Shown here piece after piece: positions 32,735 through 41,906 of a DNA stretch of 64,000 nt. Within the stretch, counting starts at the first letter, position 1. Each line of letters opens with the position of its first letter. Source of the DNA: Arthrobacter sp. ISL-5. GTDB lineage: Bacteria; Actinomycetota; Actinomycetes; Actinomycetales; Micrococcaceae. The notes under the pieces were generated by a model. The model ran no database searches. It saw nothing but the letters and a program-made list of their open reading frames with translations, and had not been told where the DNA came from. The stretch is from contig NZ_JAGGPM010000012.1 in the NCBI RefSeq assembly GCF_018613835.1, forward strand, positions 107,293 to 171,292, in the 5' to 3' direction. The position numbers and the translations under genes were made by a program.

Positions 32735-33058
32735 TCAGGCTGCACCCGTCCACCGGGGCCTGGCCGCGGCCGAACGGAGATTCCGGGCGCGGAGACCGCC
32801 TGCCGTGGATAGCGGGTTTTCGCATGCCTGCGGAACGGCGGGCTTTGCCGCTTCGGGCGATGCGTTCGGCCGACTGGAGGGGCACAGGTCGGTGACCAGC
32901 CCCATGCCGGCACACTCACGCACGGCGGCGATGCCGGCAGCAGCGCCGCGCTTGTCATCGAAGGCGGCGGACACGGCGAGCACCGTACCGTCCGCGGCCT
33001 TGAGCCGGAACCGGAAATGCGACTCCGCGTCAACGAACACTTCAAACTTGCCGGCCAT
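32735..33058 (-). CDS. DUF1508 (YegP-like) protein with single repeat
   Basis: This 107-residue protein has one YegP-type repeat at residues 3-60 (KFEVFVDAESHFRFRLKAAD, then GTVLAVSAAFDDKRGAAAGI). It is followed by a basic, alanine/proline-rich tail without recognisable structure. Most DUF1508 proteins carry two such repeats in about 110 residues, so the second copy may have been replaced. The ATG at 33058 has AAGGA seven bases upstream; an ATG two codons earlier has no ribosome site. The family is small and cytosolic with unknown biochemical function. Confidence 0.8.
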   Translation of the reverse strand: MAGKFEVFVDAESHFRFRLKAADGTVLAVSAAFDDKRGAAAGIAAVRECAGMGLVTDLCPSSRPNASPEAAKPAVPQACENPLSTAGGLRARNLRSAAARPRWTGAA

Positions 33059-33088
33059 AGCCATCCTTCCGGTCTGCGGGCCCCTCAC

Positions 33089-33462
33089 CGCGAGCCTCGT
33101 TGCCGCGGAGCAGGCCCGGACGCATCGCTTTGTCCGGCTCCCGCTGGTCTGGTCGAACGGTCTCGAATTGTCCGCTCATCTAGTGATAAAAGTCTGTCGC
33201 GGACGCGCATACCCTCACAAGGCTTCCCCTGTAAACCATAGGTAAATTGAATGCAACGCCTTCGGCGGAACCTCCCCACGAGCAAGTCCCGACCTGCAAA
33301 CACCGGCAGGATGGGACCATTCTTGGCGGTGAAAGACCGATTGCTCCCGTTCGGTGCGCAACCGGATTCTGCCCGACCGGGACGATTTGGGGATCTGAGG
33401 CACACCATGGACGTTACACATGCCGCCCCGGACATATCCCCGTTCCAACAGGGCGTGATTAA
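33089..33462. other. Non-coding stretch upstream of the decayed antiporter gene
   Basis: No supported gene. Open frames here are short, have no ribosome site, and their translations match nothing I recognise. The AT content is locally higher around 33180-33255. The missing front of the antiporter gene should map here by position but is not recognisable. Confidence 0.4.
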
Positions 33463-34309
33463 TCGCTGAATCCGACGCTTCGGGACCCGGCAGCCGTTCC
33501 CTGGCGCGCGACACTGTTTTTGCTGCCGTGATGATCACCGCCAACGGCATCGTCGGACTGGCACTGCTTGTCGGCGCAATCCGTCACGGTGTCACCCGCT
33601 TCAACCCTGAAGGGACCGGCGCAGAACTGGCGGTCGTCGCCACCTCGCCACCGTGACGATGGTTCTGCCCACCTTCACGTCCTCCCGGCCCGGGCCGGAA
33701 TTCTCGCCGCTGCAGCTCGGATTCGCCGCCATTGCGTCGCTGGCCCTGTATGGAGTATTCGTCCTGACCCAGACCGTCCGCCACCGGGACTTCTTCCTTC
33801 CGGTCGCGTTGCCGGGCGATACCCCGGAGGACGTGCACGCTCCCCCACCTACGGTTCGTGCCACCGTGACCAGTCTTGGCCTGCTGTGCCCAGCACTCGT
33901 CGCCGTCGTCGGCCTCGCGAAAACCGTGTCCCCGGCCATCGAGGCGGGCGTGACCCAGACCGGCATCCCCGAGTCATTCGTGGGGGTGGTCATAGCGCTG
34001 CTCGTGCTGTTGCCGGAGGGCCTGGCGGCGACTCGCGCGGCCGCCGCGGGCCGCGTACAGACGAGCCTGAACCTGGGCTAAGGTTCGGCGATTGCCAGCA
34101 TCGGACTGACGATTCCGGCGATCGCCGTCGCCTCTGTTTGGCTTGAGGGGCCGCTGACGCTGGGGCTGGGCGGGACCCAAATCGTCCTGGTCGTCCTGAC
34201 GGTGGCGGTAGGCATTCTGACGGTCTTCCCGGGGCGGGCGACCCGCCTGCAGGGGAGCATTCATCTCGTGCTGTTCGCCGCTTTTGTCTTTCTCGCCATG
34301 TTTCCCTAG
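33463..34309 (+). pseudogene. Decayed ChaA-type Ca2+/H+ antiporter
   Basis: Three pieces of a CaCA-family cation antiporter can be read. The first (about 33463-33650) encodes SLARDTVFAAVMITANGIVG and LLVGAIRHG. A one-base loss near 33643-33650 (GCCACCTCGCC) moves the frame. The second piece runs TMVLPTFTSSRPGPEFSPLQ, ASLALYGVFVLTQTVRHRDF and VIALLVLLPEGLAATRAA. It ends at an in-frame TAA (34079-34081), after which the same frame continues GSAIASIGLTIPAIAVASVW to the natural stop at 34307-34309. The family signature PEG is present in the second piece, but about 100 N-terminal residues are missing. With truncation, frameshift and stop codon together, the gene is dead. Confidence 0.85.
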
Positions 34310-34404
34310 CGCCTCTGCCCGCCGTTCCGCGAGCGGCCCCAGCCGGCAGGCGATTTACGGCGCCGTCCGGACATAAAATGGGGGTGGCTAAGGAGCAGTC
34401 GGAG

Positions 34405-36093
34405 ATGGACGGCAAGGGTCATCATTCGGGGCTGGTTTTTCCCCCGGTGGAACATCAGGAACTGCCCGGCGCCCCCGGCCGGCGAGCGCGGGCGGTGGGC
34501 GGCGTGATGGCGGCATCAGCGAGGCGCCTCCTGACGGCACTTATCGTGGGCCTCGCCCTCCTCCTCGGTTTCGTTCCCGCGGCACACCGCGCGCAGGCCG
34601 CCCCGCTGAACGGTCACGACATCTCCTGGCCCCAATGCCCGACGGCGGTGGGCGGCTTTGGCCTTCCCCTTCCGCCCGCGTCATCACAGTTCGTCGTGAT
34701 CGGCCTGACGAAAGGGCTGCCCTTCACCGAGAACCCGTGCCTTGCCAGCCAGGTGGCCTGGGCAAGGACGAACGGCAAGCCGGCGCAGGCCTATACGATG
34801 GCGGCCTTCCCCACCCCGGCACAGCTCTCCACCTACCGCACGCAGGGACCGTGGTCTTCCGGCACCAGGACCGGACAGCTCTCCAACGTCGGCTACGCGG
34901 AGGCGCGCTTCGCGGTGGCCAGCCTAACCCGGGCCGGCTTTGCGCCGCGGGTGGTGTGGATCGACGTTGAGCCCCGGCCCGCCCAGCCATGGCCCACTGC
35001 CACGGCCCTGCAGCAGCGTGAAAACCGCTACCTCATCGAGGGCCTGATGCGGGGCCTGCGCGACGCCGGATTCTCGTACGGCGTGTACTCGTTCGCCTCC
35101 GGCTGGGCTAGCATCACTGGCTCCTGGCGTCTCTCCGGCGTCCCGGTCTGGGCCACCGCAGGCCGCCTCGATTTCCCCTCTGAGGCCCTGGATCTCTGCA
35201 GGAAGGCCAGCTTCTCCGGCGGCCGCGTCTACCTTTCGCAGTGGTACGACGACGTGCGGGACTACGACCTGACGTGCGACCCCTACGCCTTCACTCCGCT
35301 GCCCGTTCCGGCGTCCACCCTGTCCAGGGCGACGGCAGACTTCAACGGGGACTGGAAGAACGACGTCCTCGCCCGGGTAACCGCGACGGGCGATCTGCGG
35401 ATGTACCCCGGGACCGGGCTGGGCGGCAGGCTGCCCGGCGTCCGCATCGGCAACGGCTGGAACGTGTTCAACGCACTCGAAACTCCGGGCGACTTCAACG
35501 GCGACGGCCCGCTAGACGTCCTGGCCCGGGAAGCATCCACTGGAAAGCTGTGGCTCTACCGCGGCAACGGGACGGGAGGATTCCTGCCCCGCGTCCAGAC
35601 GGGCAACGGCTGGAACATCTTCAGCGCCATTTTGGGTCCCGGTGACTTCAACGGCGACCAGCGCGTGGACGTCCTTGCGCGGGAGGCGGCTACCGGAAAC
35701 CTGTGGCTCTACCCCGGTAACGGCACCGGCGGATTCCTGCCCCGCGTCCAGGCGGGCAACGGCTGGAACATCTTCAATGCCGTCGTGGGTCCCGGCGACA
35801 TGAACAACGACGGAGCCTCCGACGTGCTGGCACGGGAAGCGGCCACCGGGGATCTCTGGCTCTACCGCGGCAACGGCACCGGAGGCTGGCTCCCCCGCGT
35901 GAAAGTGGGCAACGGCTGGAACTCCATGACCGCCGTCGTGGGCCCCGGCGACTTCAACGGCGACCGCAACCCCGACCTGCTGGCGCGCGACGGCGCCGGC
36001 GTCCTGTGGCTCTACCCCGGCAGCGGATCCGGCACATTTCTTCCCAGGGCGCAGGTGGGCCCCGGTTGGAACGGCCTGGCCCCGATTTTCTAG
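34405..36093 (+). CDS. Secreted FG-GAP/VCBS repeat protein with N-terminal glycosidase-like domain
   Basis: This is a predicted secreted protein of about 562 residues. After a polar stretch, a signal peptide (RRLLTALIVGLALLLGFVPA) ends near AHRAQA. Residues of about 65-300 resemble the DUF1906/GH25-like TIM-barrel group, with GHDISWPQCP, VVWIDVEPRPAQPWP and VYLSQWYDD. Residues of about 310-562 are tandem FG-GAP blades, each about 50 residues (GDFNGD, then VLAREA, LWLY and GNGTGG), forming a beta-propeller, often calcium-binding. Start: ATG 34405 with AAGGAG nine bases upstream. An ATG at 34507 would give a shorter, more standard signal peptide. A cell-wall or surface-binding role is likely by analogy only. 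Confidence 0.85.
   Translation: MDGKGHHSGLVFPPVEHQELPGAPGRRARAVGGVMAASARRLLTALIVGLALLLGFVPAAHRAQAAPLNGHDISWPQCPTAVGGFGLPLPPASSQFVVIGLTKGLPFTENPCLASQVAWARTNGKPAQAYTMAAFPTPAQLSTYRTQGPWSSGTRTGQLSNVGYAEARFAVASLTRAGFAPRVVWIDVEPRPAQPWPTATALQQRENRYLIEGLMRGLRDAGFSYGVYSFASGWASITGSWRLSGVPVWATAGRLDFPSEALDLCRKASFSGGRVYLSQWYDDVRDYDLTCDPYAFTPLPVPASTLSRATADFNGDWKNDVLARVTATGDLRMYPGTGLGGRLPGVRIGNGWNVFNALETPGDFNGDGPLDVLAREASTGKLWLYRGNGTGGFLPRVQTGNGWNIFSAILGPGDFNGDQRVDVLAREAATGNLWLYPGNGTGGFLPRVQAGNGWNIFNAVVGPGDMNNDGASDVLAREAATGDLWLYRGNGTGGWLPRVKVGNGWNSMTAVVGPGDFNGDRNPDLLARDGAGVLWLYPGSGSGTFLPRAQVGPGWNGLAPIF
35330..36085 (+). repeat. Tandem FG-GAP-encoding repeats
   Basis: Five copies of an approximately 150-base unit encode successive propeller blades. 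The DNA itself is strongly conserved between copies, e.g. the segments coding GNGWNIF and GPGDFNGD. This suggests recent expansion or gene conversion and a region prone to copy-number change. Confidence 0.8.
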
Positions 36094-36122
36094 GCCGCAC
36101 AGCGCCTCCCATTAGACCCGCG

Positions 36123-36149
36123 GTGACAAGCATTTTACGTGCGTGAAAC
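36123..36149 (+). promoter_or_regulatory. GlnR-like box upstream of amt
   Basis: GTGAC, TTTAC and GAAAC occur with exactly six bases between each (36123-36127, 36134-36138, 36145-36149). This matches the 11-base periodicity of the GlnR consensus (GTNAC-n6-GAAAC repeats). A TATGTT -10-like box lies at 36171, which would place the box near -47, suitable for activation under nitrogen limitation. Confidence 0.4.
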
Positions 36150-36240
36150 CCACCGCAGTTCCGTGCGCTTTATGTTGTGTGGACAACGGCATTCGTCGGT
36201 CTCAGCAAGATGCCTCATCCCGATTACGAGTGGAGTTCCC

Positions 36241-37530
36241 GTGAACGCTGGAGATGTTGCCTGGATCCTCGCAAGTTCCGCCCTGGTCTGCATGATGATT
36301 CCCGCCCTGGCCCTTTTTTACGGTGGCATGGTGGGATCGCGCCGGATCCTGAACATGATGATGATGTGCTTTGGCGGGGCCAGCCTGGTGGCAGTGCTGT
36401 GGGCCCTGTTCGGTTATTCGATGGCCTTTGGCAATTCCGTGAACGGCATGGGCCTGATCGGGGACATCACGCAATACGCCGGCCTCGAACCCGTGCTGGC
36501 GGATGATCCCGAGGCTGCCCTGCCCGCAGCGCTTTTCACTGCCTTCCAGCTGTTCTTTGCCTGCGTCACCACCGCACTGGTCGCCGGGGCAGCCGCGGGC
36601 CGGATGAAGTTCGGGGCCTGGATGGTGTTCGCCGGAGTGTGGGCCACGCTGGTGTACTTTCCCATTGCGCACTGGGTTTTCGCCTTCAATTCCGCGGACG
36701 GCTCGGTGACGGGCGGCTGGATAGCAAACGGCATCAAGGCGATCGACTTCGCCGGCGGAACAGCCGTCCACATGAATGCCGGCGCCGCGGCCCTCGCCCT
36801 GGCGCTGGTCCTGGGCCGGAGTTCCGGCTGGCCCAAGATGGAGCACACCAAGCCGCACAGCCGGCCCCTGGTGCTGGTGGGCGCAGGCCTGCTCTGGGTC
36901 GGATGGTTCGGATTCAACGCCGGCTCCGCCCTGACGGCCGGACACTCCGCGTCTGTCGTGTTCCTGAACACGGCCGTGGCGGCGGCTGCTGGCCTCCTCG
37001 CTTGGGCTCTCGTTGAGCGGATCAGGCACGGCGCAACCACCAGCATGGGCGCGGCCTCCGGACTTGTCTCGGCCTTGGTGGCCATCACGCCCGCCTGCGG
37101 CGCCGTCAGCCCGCTCGGGGCGGTTGCCATCGGCGCCATTGCCGGAGCGGTCTGCTCGCTGGCCATCGAATGGAAGTTCCGCCTCGGGTTCGACGATTCC
37201 CTGGACGTGGTCGGCGTGCACCTGGTGGGCGGCATCATCGGCACGCTCCTGATCGGCATTTTCGCCACTGACAGCGCGCCGAACGGGGTCAGCGGCCTGC
37301 TGTACGGCGGAGGGCCGGAGCAGCTGGGCATCCAGGCCATCGCCACGGTGGCCGTGCTGGCCTATTCCTTCGGCCTGACGTGGGTCATCGCCAAGGTCAT
37401 GGACGTCACCATGGGACTTCGCATCCACGAGGAGGACGAGCTGCGCGGCATTGACCTGGCCGCACACTCCGAGTTCGCCTACCTCACGGACGAGGACCCG
37501 GTGAACCTGGGGTCCTCCGCCCGCCCCTGA
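36241..37530 (+). CDS. amt: Ammonium transporter (Amt family)
   Basis: This 429-residue ammonium channel has eleven predicted membrane segments. Family hallmarks are ALALFYGGMVGSRRILNMMM at the N-terminus, GGTAVHMNAGAAALALAL with the first pore His, VGAGLLWVGWFGFNAGSAL, and DVVGVHLVGGIIGTLLIGIF with the second pore His. GTG 36241 was chosen with GAGTGGAG upstream. The frame extends further upstream, but that part lacks membrane character and overlaps the promoter. No glnB/glnK gene follows. A strong terminator stands 110 bases downstream, so amt is monocistronic. The GlnR-like box suggests nitrogen control. Confidence 0.95.
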   Translation: MNAGDVAWILASSALVCMMIPALALFYGGMVGSRRILNMMMMCFGGASLVAVLWALFGYSMAFGNSVNGMGLIGDITQYAGLEPVLADDPEAALPAALFTAFQLFFACVTTALVAGAAAGRMKFGAWMVFAGVWATLVYFPIAHWVFAFNSADGSVTGGWIANGIKAIDFAGGTAVHMNAGAAALALALVLGRSSGWPKMEHTKPHSRPLVLVGAGLLWVGWFGFNAGSALTAGHSASVVFLNTAVAAAAGLLAWALVERIRHGATTSMGAASGLVSALVAITPACGAVSPLGAVAIGAIAGAVCSLAIEWKFRLGFDDSLDVVGVHLVGGIIGTLLIGIFATDSAPNGVSGLLYGGGPEQLGIQAIATVAVLAYSFGLTWVIAKVMDVTMGLRIHEEDELRGIDLAAHSEFAYLTDEDPVNLGSSARP

Positions 37531-37608
37531 GCCCGTCGAACTGCCGGCATGCGTGAACTAGGGTCCGGTTGAAGAGAACGGCGGAAACCGATAGTTTGGT
37601 CTCAGCCC

Positions 37609-37632
37609 CTCCGCATTCCCCCAAGTGCGGAG
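37609..37632. terminator. Short stem-loop downstream of amt
   Basis: CTCCGCA (37609-37615) pairs with TGCGGAG (37626-37632) around a ten-base loop. It is weaker than the next hairpin and may be an upstream pause element. Confidence 0.4.
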
Positions 37633-37642
37633 TGGCTACCCA

Positions 37643-37680
37643 GAAGAACCCCGCGCCGGACGATTGGCGCGGGGTTCTTC
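37643..37680. terminator. Strong bidirectional terminator between amt and the acetyltransferase gene
   Basis: A perfect 15-bp stem (37643-37657 with 37666-37680, GAAGAACCCCGCGCC) encloses an eight-base loop. The stem ends in GTTCTTC on one side and GAAGAAC on the other, the usual actinobacterial form without a long T-run. It serves amt from the left and the minus-strand acetyltransferase gene from the right. Confidence 0.85.
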
Positions 37681-37759
37681 GTCTCTAGGCTGACGCGGTG
37701 GACGTGCCGGAGGGCTTCCGCCGCGGTGAGGACCGCCGTCGCATCCACGGAATCCGCCG

Positions 37760-38287
37760 TCAGCCCTGCAGTTCCTTCGTGAAAGCCAGCGGCCCGATCG
37801 TTTCGGGGTCGGCCGCCAGGTCAAAGCGCGGCGTGTACCCGGTGTTCAGGTACAGGTGCTTGGCCTCGGGCTGGCGGGGGCCTGTGGTGAGGTAGACGCT
37901 CCGGTACCCGCGCGCCGCCGCCAGGTGTTCCAGTTCGGCCAGGACCCGGCGGGCAAGGCCGCGCCGGCGGTGCGCCGAATGCGTCCAGATGCGCTTGAAC
38001 TCCGCCGTCTGCGCGTCGTACCGGCGGAACGCCCCGCCGGCCCCGGATTCACCGTTCTCCTGGATGATCAGCAGCGCCCCGGCCGGGGCCCGGAATTCCG
38101 CCGCCGGATATTTGCTCAGTTTCGCGGCGGCCGAGCCCCGGCCGAACAGGTCGCCGTAACGGGAGTCGTACTCGACGGCGAGCTCGTCCAGGAGCGGCCG
38201 GACCCGCGCGTCGTTCATGGGCAGTTCCAGGACAGTGAGGGCGGCGTCCGGCGCCGCGGGCTGCGGCGGGGCGGTTTCCAGGTGCAT
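37760..38287 (-). CDS. GNAT-family N-acetyltransferase
   Basis: This acetyltransferase of about 175 residues has the acetyl-CoA-binding motif A at KRIWTHSAHRRRGLARRVLA (about 108-127). It is followed by ARGYRSVYLTTG and the C-terminal HLYLNTGYTPRF typical of GNAT motif B. The front (LTVLELPMNDARVRPLLDEL) forms the first strand and helices. ATG 38287 was taken because homology-like structure starts soon after it; the frame is open to 38380 and the ribosome site is weak, so the start is uncertain. The acceptor amine is unknown. Confidence 0.88.
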   Translation of the reverse strand: MHLETAPPQPAAPDAALTVLELPMNDARVRPLLDELAVEYDSRYGDLFGRGSAAAKLSKYPAAEFRAPAGALLIIQENGESGAGGAFRRYDAQTAEFKRIWTHSAHRRRGLARRVLAELEHLAAARGYRSVYLTTGPRQPEAKHLYLNTGYTPRFDLAADPETIGPLAFTKELQG

Positions 38288-38483
38288 GATCAGGCTTTTC
38301 GGCAGCGGCGGTAGCGGTTCGAGACGGAGAAAGATCAGCCAGCACGGTGAGGATCCGTCGCGCCAGGGCATCGTTCTCACGGAACGGCGCGGCCGTTGGT
38401 GCCCGGCGGGAGCTTATGCGAGCTGTCTTTCCACGGTCAATGAGTAGCCGGTCCCGGGCTGTACCGGGCGGCCGGGCATGGCT

Positions 38484-38912
38484 CTAACCCAGGGCCGGGG
38501 CGATGCTGATGACGTAGAGAACACCTGTGATGTTGCCGATCCTGAAGGTTGCCTCGAATGGCCACCGAGATTGCCTGAGGCTGGTCCGCGCAGCCGATCG
38601 CCGGCCTGCGCCCGTCCATTCGCCCATTGCCCACAGTGGCAGGAACTCCCTCTGGCGAACCGCAAGGGCTGCTGCGTGAAGGCTGCACGCTACGGCGGCC
38701 AAAGGCCAAAGGCCGGCAAATCCTGTCAGAACGGGAAGTGTGGCGCAGAGGACAAGCATGAGAAGGCAGACCGCGAGTTCGACTCCGTCGAGCAACCAGT
38801 TGTAGCGCGAGTCCACACCGCGCGCCCCGGTGATGCGTTCCGGCAGTGCGCTCTTCAATACAGCGAGCATGATCACGGCTGCGACCAGGCCGTGGAAAAG
38901 CCCGCTAGGCAT
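38484..38912 (-). CDS. Small membrane protein of unknown function
   Basis: This protein of about 142 residues has four hydrophobic segments (GLFHGLVAAVIMLAVL, AVCLLMLVLCATLPVLTGFA, LWPLAAVACSLHAAAL and NITGVLYVISIAPALG) separated by basic loops. It ends right after the last segment. ATG 38912 has only a weak GGGAAT ribosome site; the frame is open to 38948. No conserved domain is recognised. It stands alone between the acetyltransferase and xylB genes, with about 130-200 bases of featureless DNA on each side. Confidence 0.55.
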   Translation of the reverse strand: MPSGLFHGLVAAVIMLAVLKSALPERITGARGVDSRYNWLLDGVELAVCLLMLVLCATLPVLTGFAGLWPLAAVACSLHAAALAVRQREFLPLWAMGEWTGAGRRSAARTSLRQSRWPFEATFRIGNITGVLYVISIAPALG

Positions 38913-39044
38913 GGGCAATTCCCGGTGTAGCCACACTCGAAGGACCACGGCCCGAGATCACGGTTCATCCTCTCAGGGTCGCGCCCGCCCGTCCATTGAC
39001 CGGGACAACGAGGTTCCGCCCGGCGCCAGGCTTCAGGCCGGCCG

Positions 39045-40466
39045 TTACTGAAACTGCCTGCCGGCGGCGGCGCGGTAGCTCCCGAGCACGTCGGGGGCCG
39101 GGGTTGCGGTGACGACGGCGGCCCTTGCGGCCTGCCAGTCAGGGAAGGCGCCAAGAAGCACGCCGGCAGCCTGCCGGGCGGCGCCGTCGGCCACGTACTC
39201 CCCCGGCTCCGGCACCACGACGGGCAGGCCGAAGGTGGCCGCCGCCACCTGCTGGACGGCCGCGGACCGCGCGCCTCCGCCAACGAGGATGATCCGCCCA
39301 GCGGAAACCCCCAGGTCCGTAAGCGCCTTCAGCCCGTCCGCGAGGGAACAGACAACTCCCTCGACGGCGGCGCGGGCCAGGTTCTCCGGCGTGAAATTCT
39401 GCAGCGTCATTCCGTGCAGCGAGCCCGTCGCGTCCGGGAGGTTGGGGGTCCGCTCACCCTCGAAGTACGGCACGAAGGCCAGGCCGCCGGCGCCGGGACC
39501 GGCCGAGAGCGCGAGCTCGGAAAACCGCGGCAGGCTCACCGAAAGCAGGGCCGCGGTCGCATCCAGCACGCGGGAGGCATTGAGGGTGCACACCAGGGGC
39601 AGGTAGTGCCCCGTTGCGTCAGCAAAGCCCGCAACAAGACCGGCGGGATCAGCCGTGGGCCTGTCGGCGACGGCGAAGACCGTGCCGGATGTCCCGATCG
39701 AAACCACGACGTCGCCCACTCCGGCGGCCACGCCGAGCGCCGCCCCGGCGTTGTCCCCCGCGCCGGGGCCGATCAGGGCGCCGGCGGGCGTGGCGAAGTC
39801 GCTGGCGAGCGGCGCCAGGACCGCAGGCAGGACGGGGATGTGCCCGAGCGTGCTCTCGAGCACATCGGGGAGATAGGCGCCGGTAGGGGGTGACCAGTAG
39901 CCGGTTCCGGAGGCATCCGAGCGGTCCGTCCGCAGTGCGGCCAGGCCCTCCGCGCCGCTTCCGGGTCCGAACCCGGCCAGCCGCCAGCTGAGCCAGTCGT
40001 GCGGGAGGCAGACGGCGGCCGTGCGGGCCGCGTTGTCCGGTTCGTTCTCGGCCAGCCAACGCAGTTTGGTGGCCGTTATCGAAGCGACCGGTACCGTGCC
40101 GGTGGTTCTGGCCCAGTGCAGCCGGCCAGCTTCGTCGCTCCCCCGGCCGGCTTCCTTGATCAGGGCCGCTGCGGAGGGCGCGGAACGCGTGTCGTTCCAC
40201 AGCAAGGCGGGGCGGACCACCTCGCCGGACGCGTCCAGGCAGACCATCCCGTGCTGCTGGCCGCCCACTGATATGGCGGCAACGCCGTCGAGACCGCCCG
40301 CCTGGGCGATCGCTTCCTGCAGGGCCTCCCACCAGGCGTCGGGGTGCACCTCGGTGCCTCCCGGATGCGGGGCTGACCCGTGGCGCACCAGCGCACCGGT
40401 CTCTGCGTCACGGATGACGACCTTGCAGGATTGGGTGGAGCTGTCCACTCCGGCGACCAGGGGCAT
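39045..40466 (-). CDS. xylB: Xylulokinase
   Basis: This 473-residue FGGY-family kinase phosphorylates D-xylulose to xylulose 5-phosphate. The N-terminal nucleotide-fold motif [20 protein letters not shown] is followed by [14 protein letters not shown] (substrate loop) and [30 protein letters not shown] and the C-terminal ATP motif [19 protein letters not shown] follow. The active-site Asp is in PGAGDNAG. It lies 94 bases downstream of xylA, in the same direction, which completes the isomerase pathway into the pentose phosphate route. The divergent ROK repressor is the expected regulator. Confidence 0.95.
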   Translation of the reverse strand: MPLVAGVDSSTQSCKVVIRDAETGALVRHGSAPHPGGTEVHPDAWWEALQEAIAQAGGLDGVAAISVGGQQHGMVCLDASGEVVRPALLWNDTRSAPSAAALIKEAGRGSDEAGRLHWARTTGTVPVASITATKLRWLAENEPDNAARTAAVCLPHDWLSWRLAGFGPGSGAEGLAALRTDRSDASGTGYWSPPTGAYLPDVLESTLGHIPVLPAVLAPLASDFATPAGALIGPGAGDNAGAALGVAAGVGDVVVSIGTSGTVFAVADRPTADPAGLVAGFADATGHYLPLVCTLNASRVLDATAALLSVSLPRFSELALSAGPGAGGLAFVPYFEGERTPNLPDATGSLHGMTLQNFTPENLARAAVEGVVCSLADGLKALTDLGVSAGRIILVGGGARSAAVQQVAAATFGLPVVVPEPGEYVADGAARQAAGVLLGAFPDWQAARAAVVTATPAPDVLGSYRAAAGRQFQ

Positions 40467-40560
40467 GGGACTATTCTTTCAGTCGGGGCCCCGCCAGGAC
40501 GGGGGGCTGGTGCCGCCCGGCCCGGAGGAGCGGGCCCGGCGGCGGTTCAGGATTCCAGTA

Positions 40561-41748
40561 TCAGCGGGCGCCGAGCAGGTGCTCAATGGCGAGCTGGTTG
40601 AGGCGGACAAAGGCGAACGAGCGCTGGGCGGCTGCGTCGGCGTCGAACTCCGCGAAAGCGGACGCGTCAGCCAGCAGATCCGCGGAGGTCTCGCCGGCAG
40701 CAAGCGTGGGTTCGCCGAGTTCGAAGACACCGGAGGTCTTCAGAGCCTCCTGGACGTCGGGGTCGGCACGGAACGCCAGGGCGCGTTCCTTCAGCAGCAG
40801 GTACATGGCCATGTTGGACTTCGCGGATTCCCAGACGCCGTCGTAGCCGTCCGTGCGGGAGGGCTTGTAGTCGAAGTGCCGCGGGCCGTCGTACTTGGGG
40901 CCGCCGTTGGGGAAGCCGTTCTCGAGCAGGTCCACCGTGAAGAACGCGCTGGTCAGGTCGCCGTGGCCGAACACCAGGTCCTGGTCGTACTTGATGCCGC
41001 GCTGGCCGTTGAGGTCGATGTGGAAGAGCTTGCCCGCCCACAGTGCCTGCGCGATGCCGTGCGTGAAGTTCAGGCCGGCCATCTGCTCGTGGCCGGTTTC
41101 CGGGTTGAGGCCCACGATGTCCCCGTGCTCGAGCTGGGCGATGAAGGCTAGGCCGTGGCCGACCGTGGGCAGGAAGATGTCGCCGCGGGGCTCGTTGGGC
41201 TTGGGCTCCAGGGCGATCCGCAGGCCGTAGCCCCTTTCCTTGATGTAGGCCGCGGCCGTATCCACGCCCTCCTTCATGCGGTCCAGCGCGGCCGAGAGGT
41301 CCTTGGAACCGTCATATTCGCTGCCTTCGCGTCCGCCCCACATGACGAAGGTTTCGGCGCCCAGCTCGGCCGTCAGGTCGATGTTCTGCAGGACCTTGCT
41401 GAGTGCGAACCGGCGGACGGAACGGTCGTTGGAGGTGAAGCCGCCGTCCTTGAAGACCGGGTGGCTGAACAGGTTGGTGGTCACCATCGGGGTCTTCAGG
41501 CCGGTCTCGGCCAGGGCTGCCTTGAAGTTCTTCAGGATCAGTTCGCGCTCGGAGGACGTGGCATCGAAGGGGACCAGGTCGTTGTCGTGGAAGGTGATGC
41601 CGTAGGCGCCGAGTTCACTGAGCTTGTGGACGGCCTCCACCGGGTCCAGGGCCGGGCGGGTTGCGACGCCGAAGGGGTCATTGCCGGTCCAGCCGACGGT
41701 CCACAGGCCGAAGGTAAAGCGGTCTTGCGGGGTTGGCGTAACAGCCAT
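40561..41748 (-). CDS. xylA: Xylose isomerase
   Basis: This 395-residue actinobacterial-type (class I) xylose isomerase converts D-xylose to D-xylulose with two divalent metals. Active-site residues are visible in order: the catalytic His in [22 protein letters not shown], metal ligand Glu in [26 protein letters not shown] with Glu/His, and [20 protein letters not shown] with the Asp ligands. ATG 41748 follows GAGGTG at the right distance. The gene has its own promoter (41816-41845) in the region shared with the ROK gene. Length and motifs are fully normal. Confidence 0.97.
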   Translation of the reverse strand: MAVTPTPQDRFTFGLWTVGWTGNDPFGVATRPALDPVEAVHKLSELGAYGITFHDNDLVPFDATSSERELILKNFKAALAETGLKTPMVTTNLFSHPVFKDGGFTSNDRSVRRFALSKVLQNIDLTAELGAETFVMWGGREGSEYDGSKDLSAALDRMKEGVDTAAAYIKERGYGLRIALEPKPNEPRGDIFLPTVGHGLAFIAQLEHGDIVGLNPETGHEQMAGLNFTHGIAQALWAGKLFHIDLNGQRGIKYDQDLVFGHGDLTSAFFTVDLLENGFPNGGPKYDGPRHFDYKPSRTDGYDGVWESAKSNMAMYLLLKERALAFRADPDVQEALKTSGVFELGEPTLAAGETSADLLADASAFAEFDADAAAQRSFAFVRLNQLAIEHLLGAR

Positions 41749-41780
41749 AGTGAGCACCTCATTGGGCTAGCAGGAGTGTG

Positions 41781-41796
41781 GTTTCGGAAAGGAAAC
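41781..41796. promoter_or_regulatory. Candidate operator in the xylA/ROK intergenic region
   Basis: GTTTC (41781-41785) and GAAAC (41792-41796) form an inverted repeat around six bases, 20 bases downstream of the xylA -10 box. It is a plausible binding site for the divergent ROK repressor, but the arms are short. Confidence 0.35.
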
Positions 41797-41815
41797 GAAT
41801 TAGTATGGAATCTGA

Positions 41816-41845
41816 ACTATATGGCTTGTGGTGAACTTGGGTCAA
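41816..41845 (-). promoter_or_regulatory. xylA: Promoter of xylA
   Basis: On the minus strand TTGACC (41840-41845) and TATAGT (41816-41821) are separated by 18 bases. Five of six bases match consensus in each box, making this one of the best promoters in the window. Confidence 0.7.
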
Positions 41846-41906
41846 CAGTTTTTGGCACTGAGCCGAAAAGAAACAGCGGAAGGGCAGAAGATGCGCGGGG
41901 TAAACA

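Noticed and set aside
33568..34146. A 192-codon open frame on the plus strand
   Set aside because: It is the out-of-frame reading of the decayed antiporter. The homologous frame gives recognisable membrane segments, and this one gives Arg/Pro-rich sequence.
36139..36240. Longer ammonium transporter starting at 36139
   Set aside because: The added residues are not hydrophobic or signal-like and cover the promoter and part of the GlnR-like box. GTG 36241 matches the usual start of Amt proteins.
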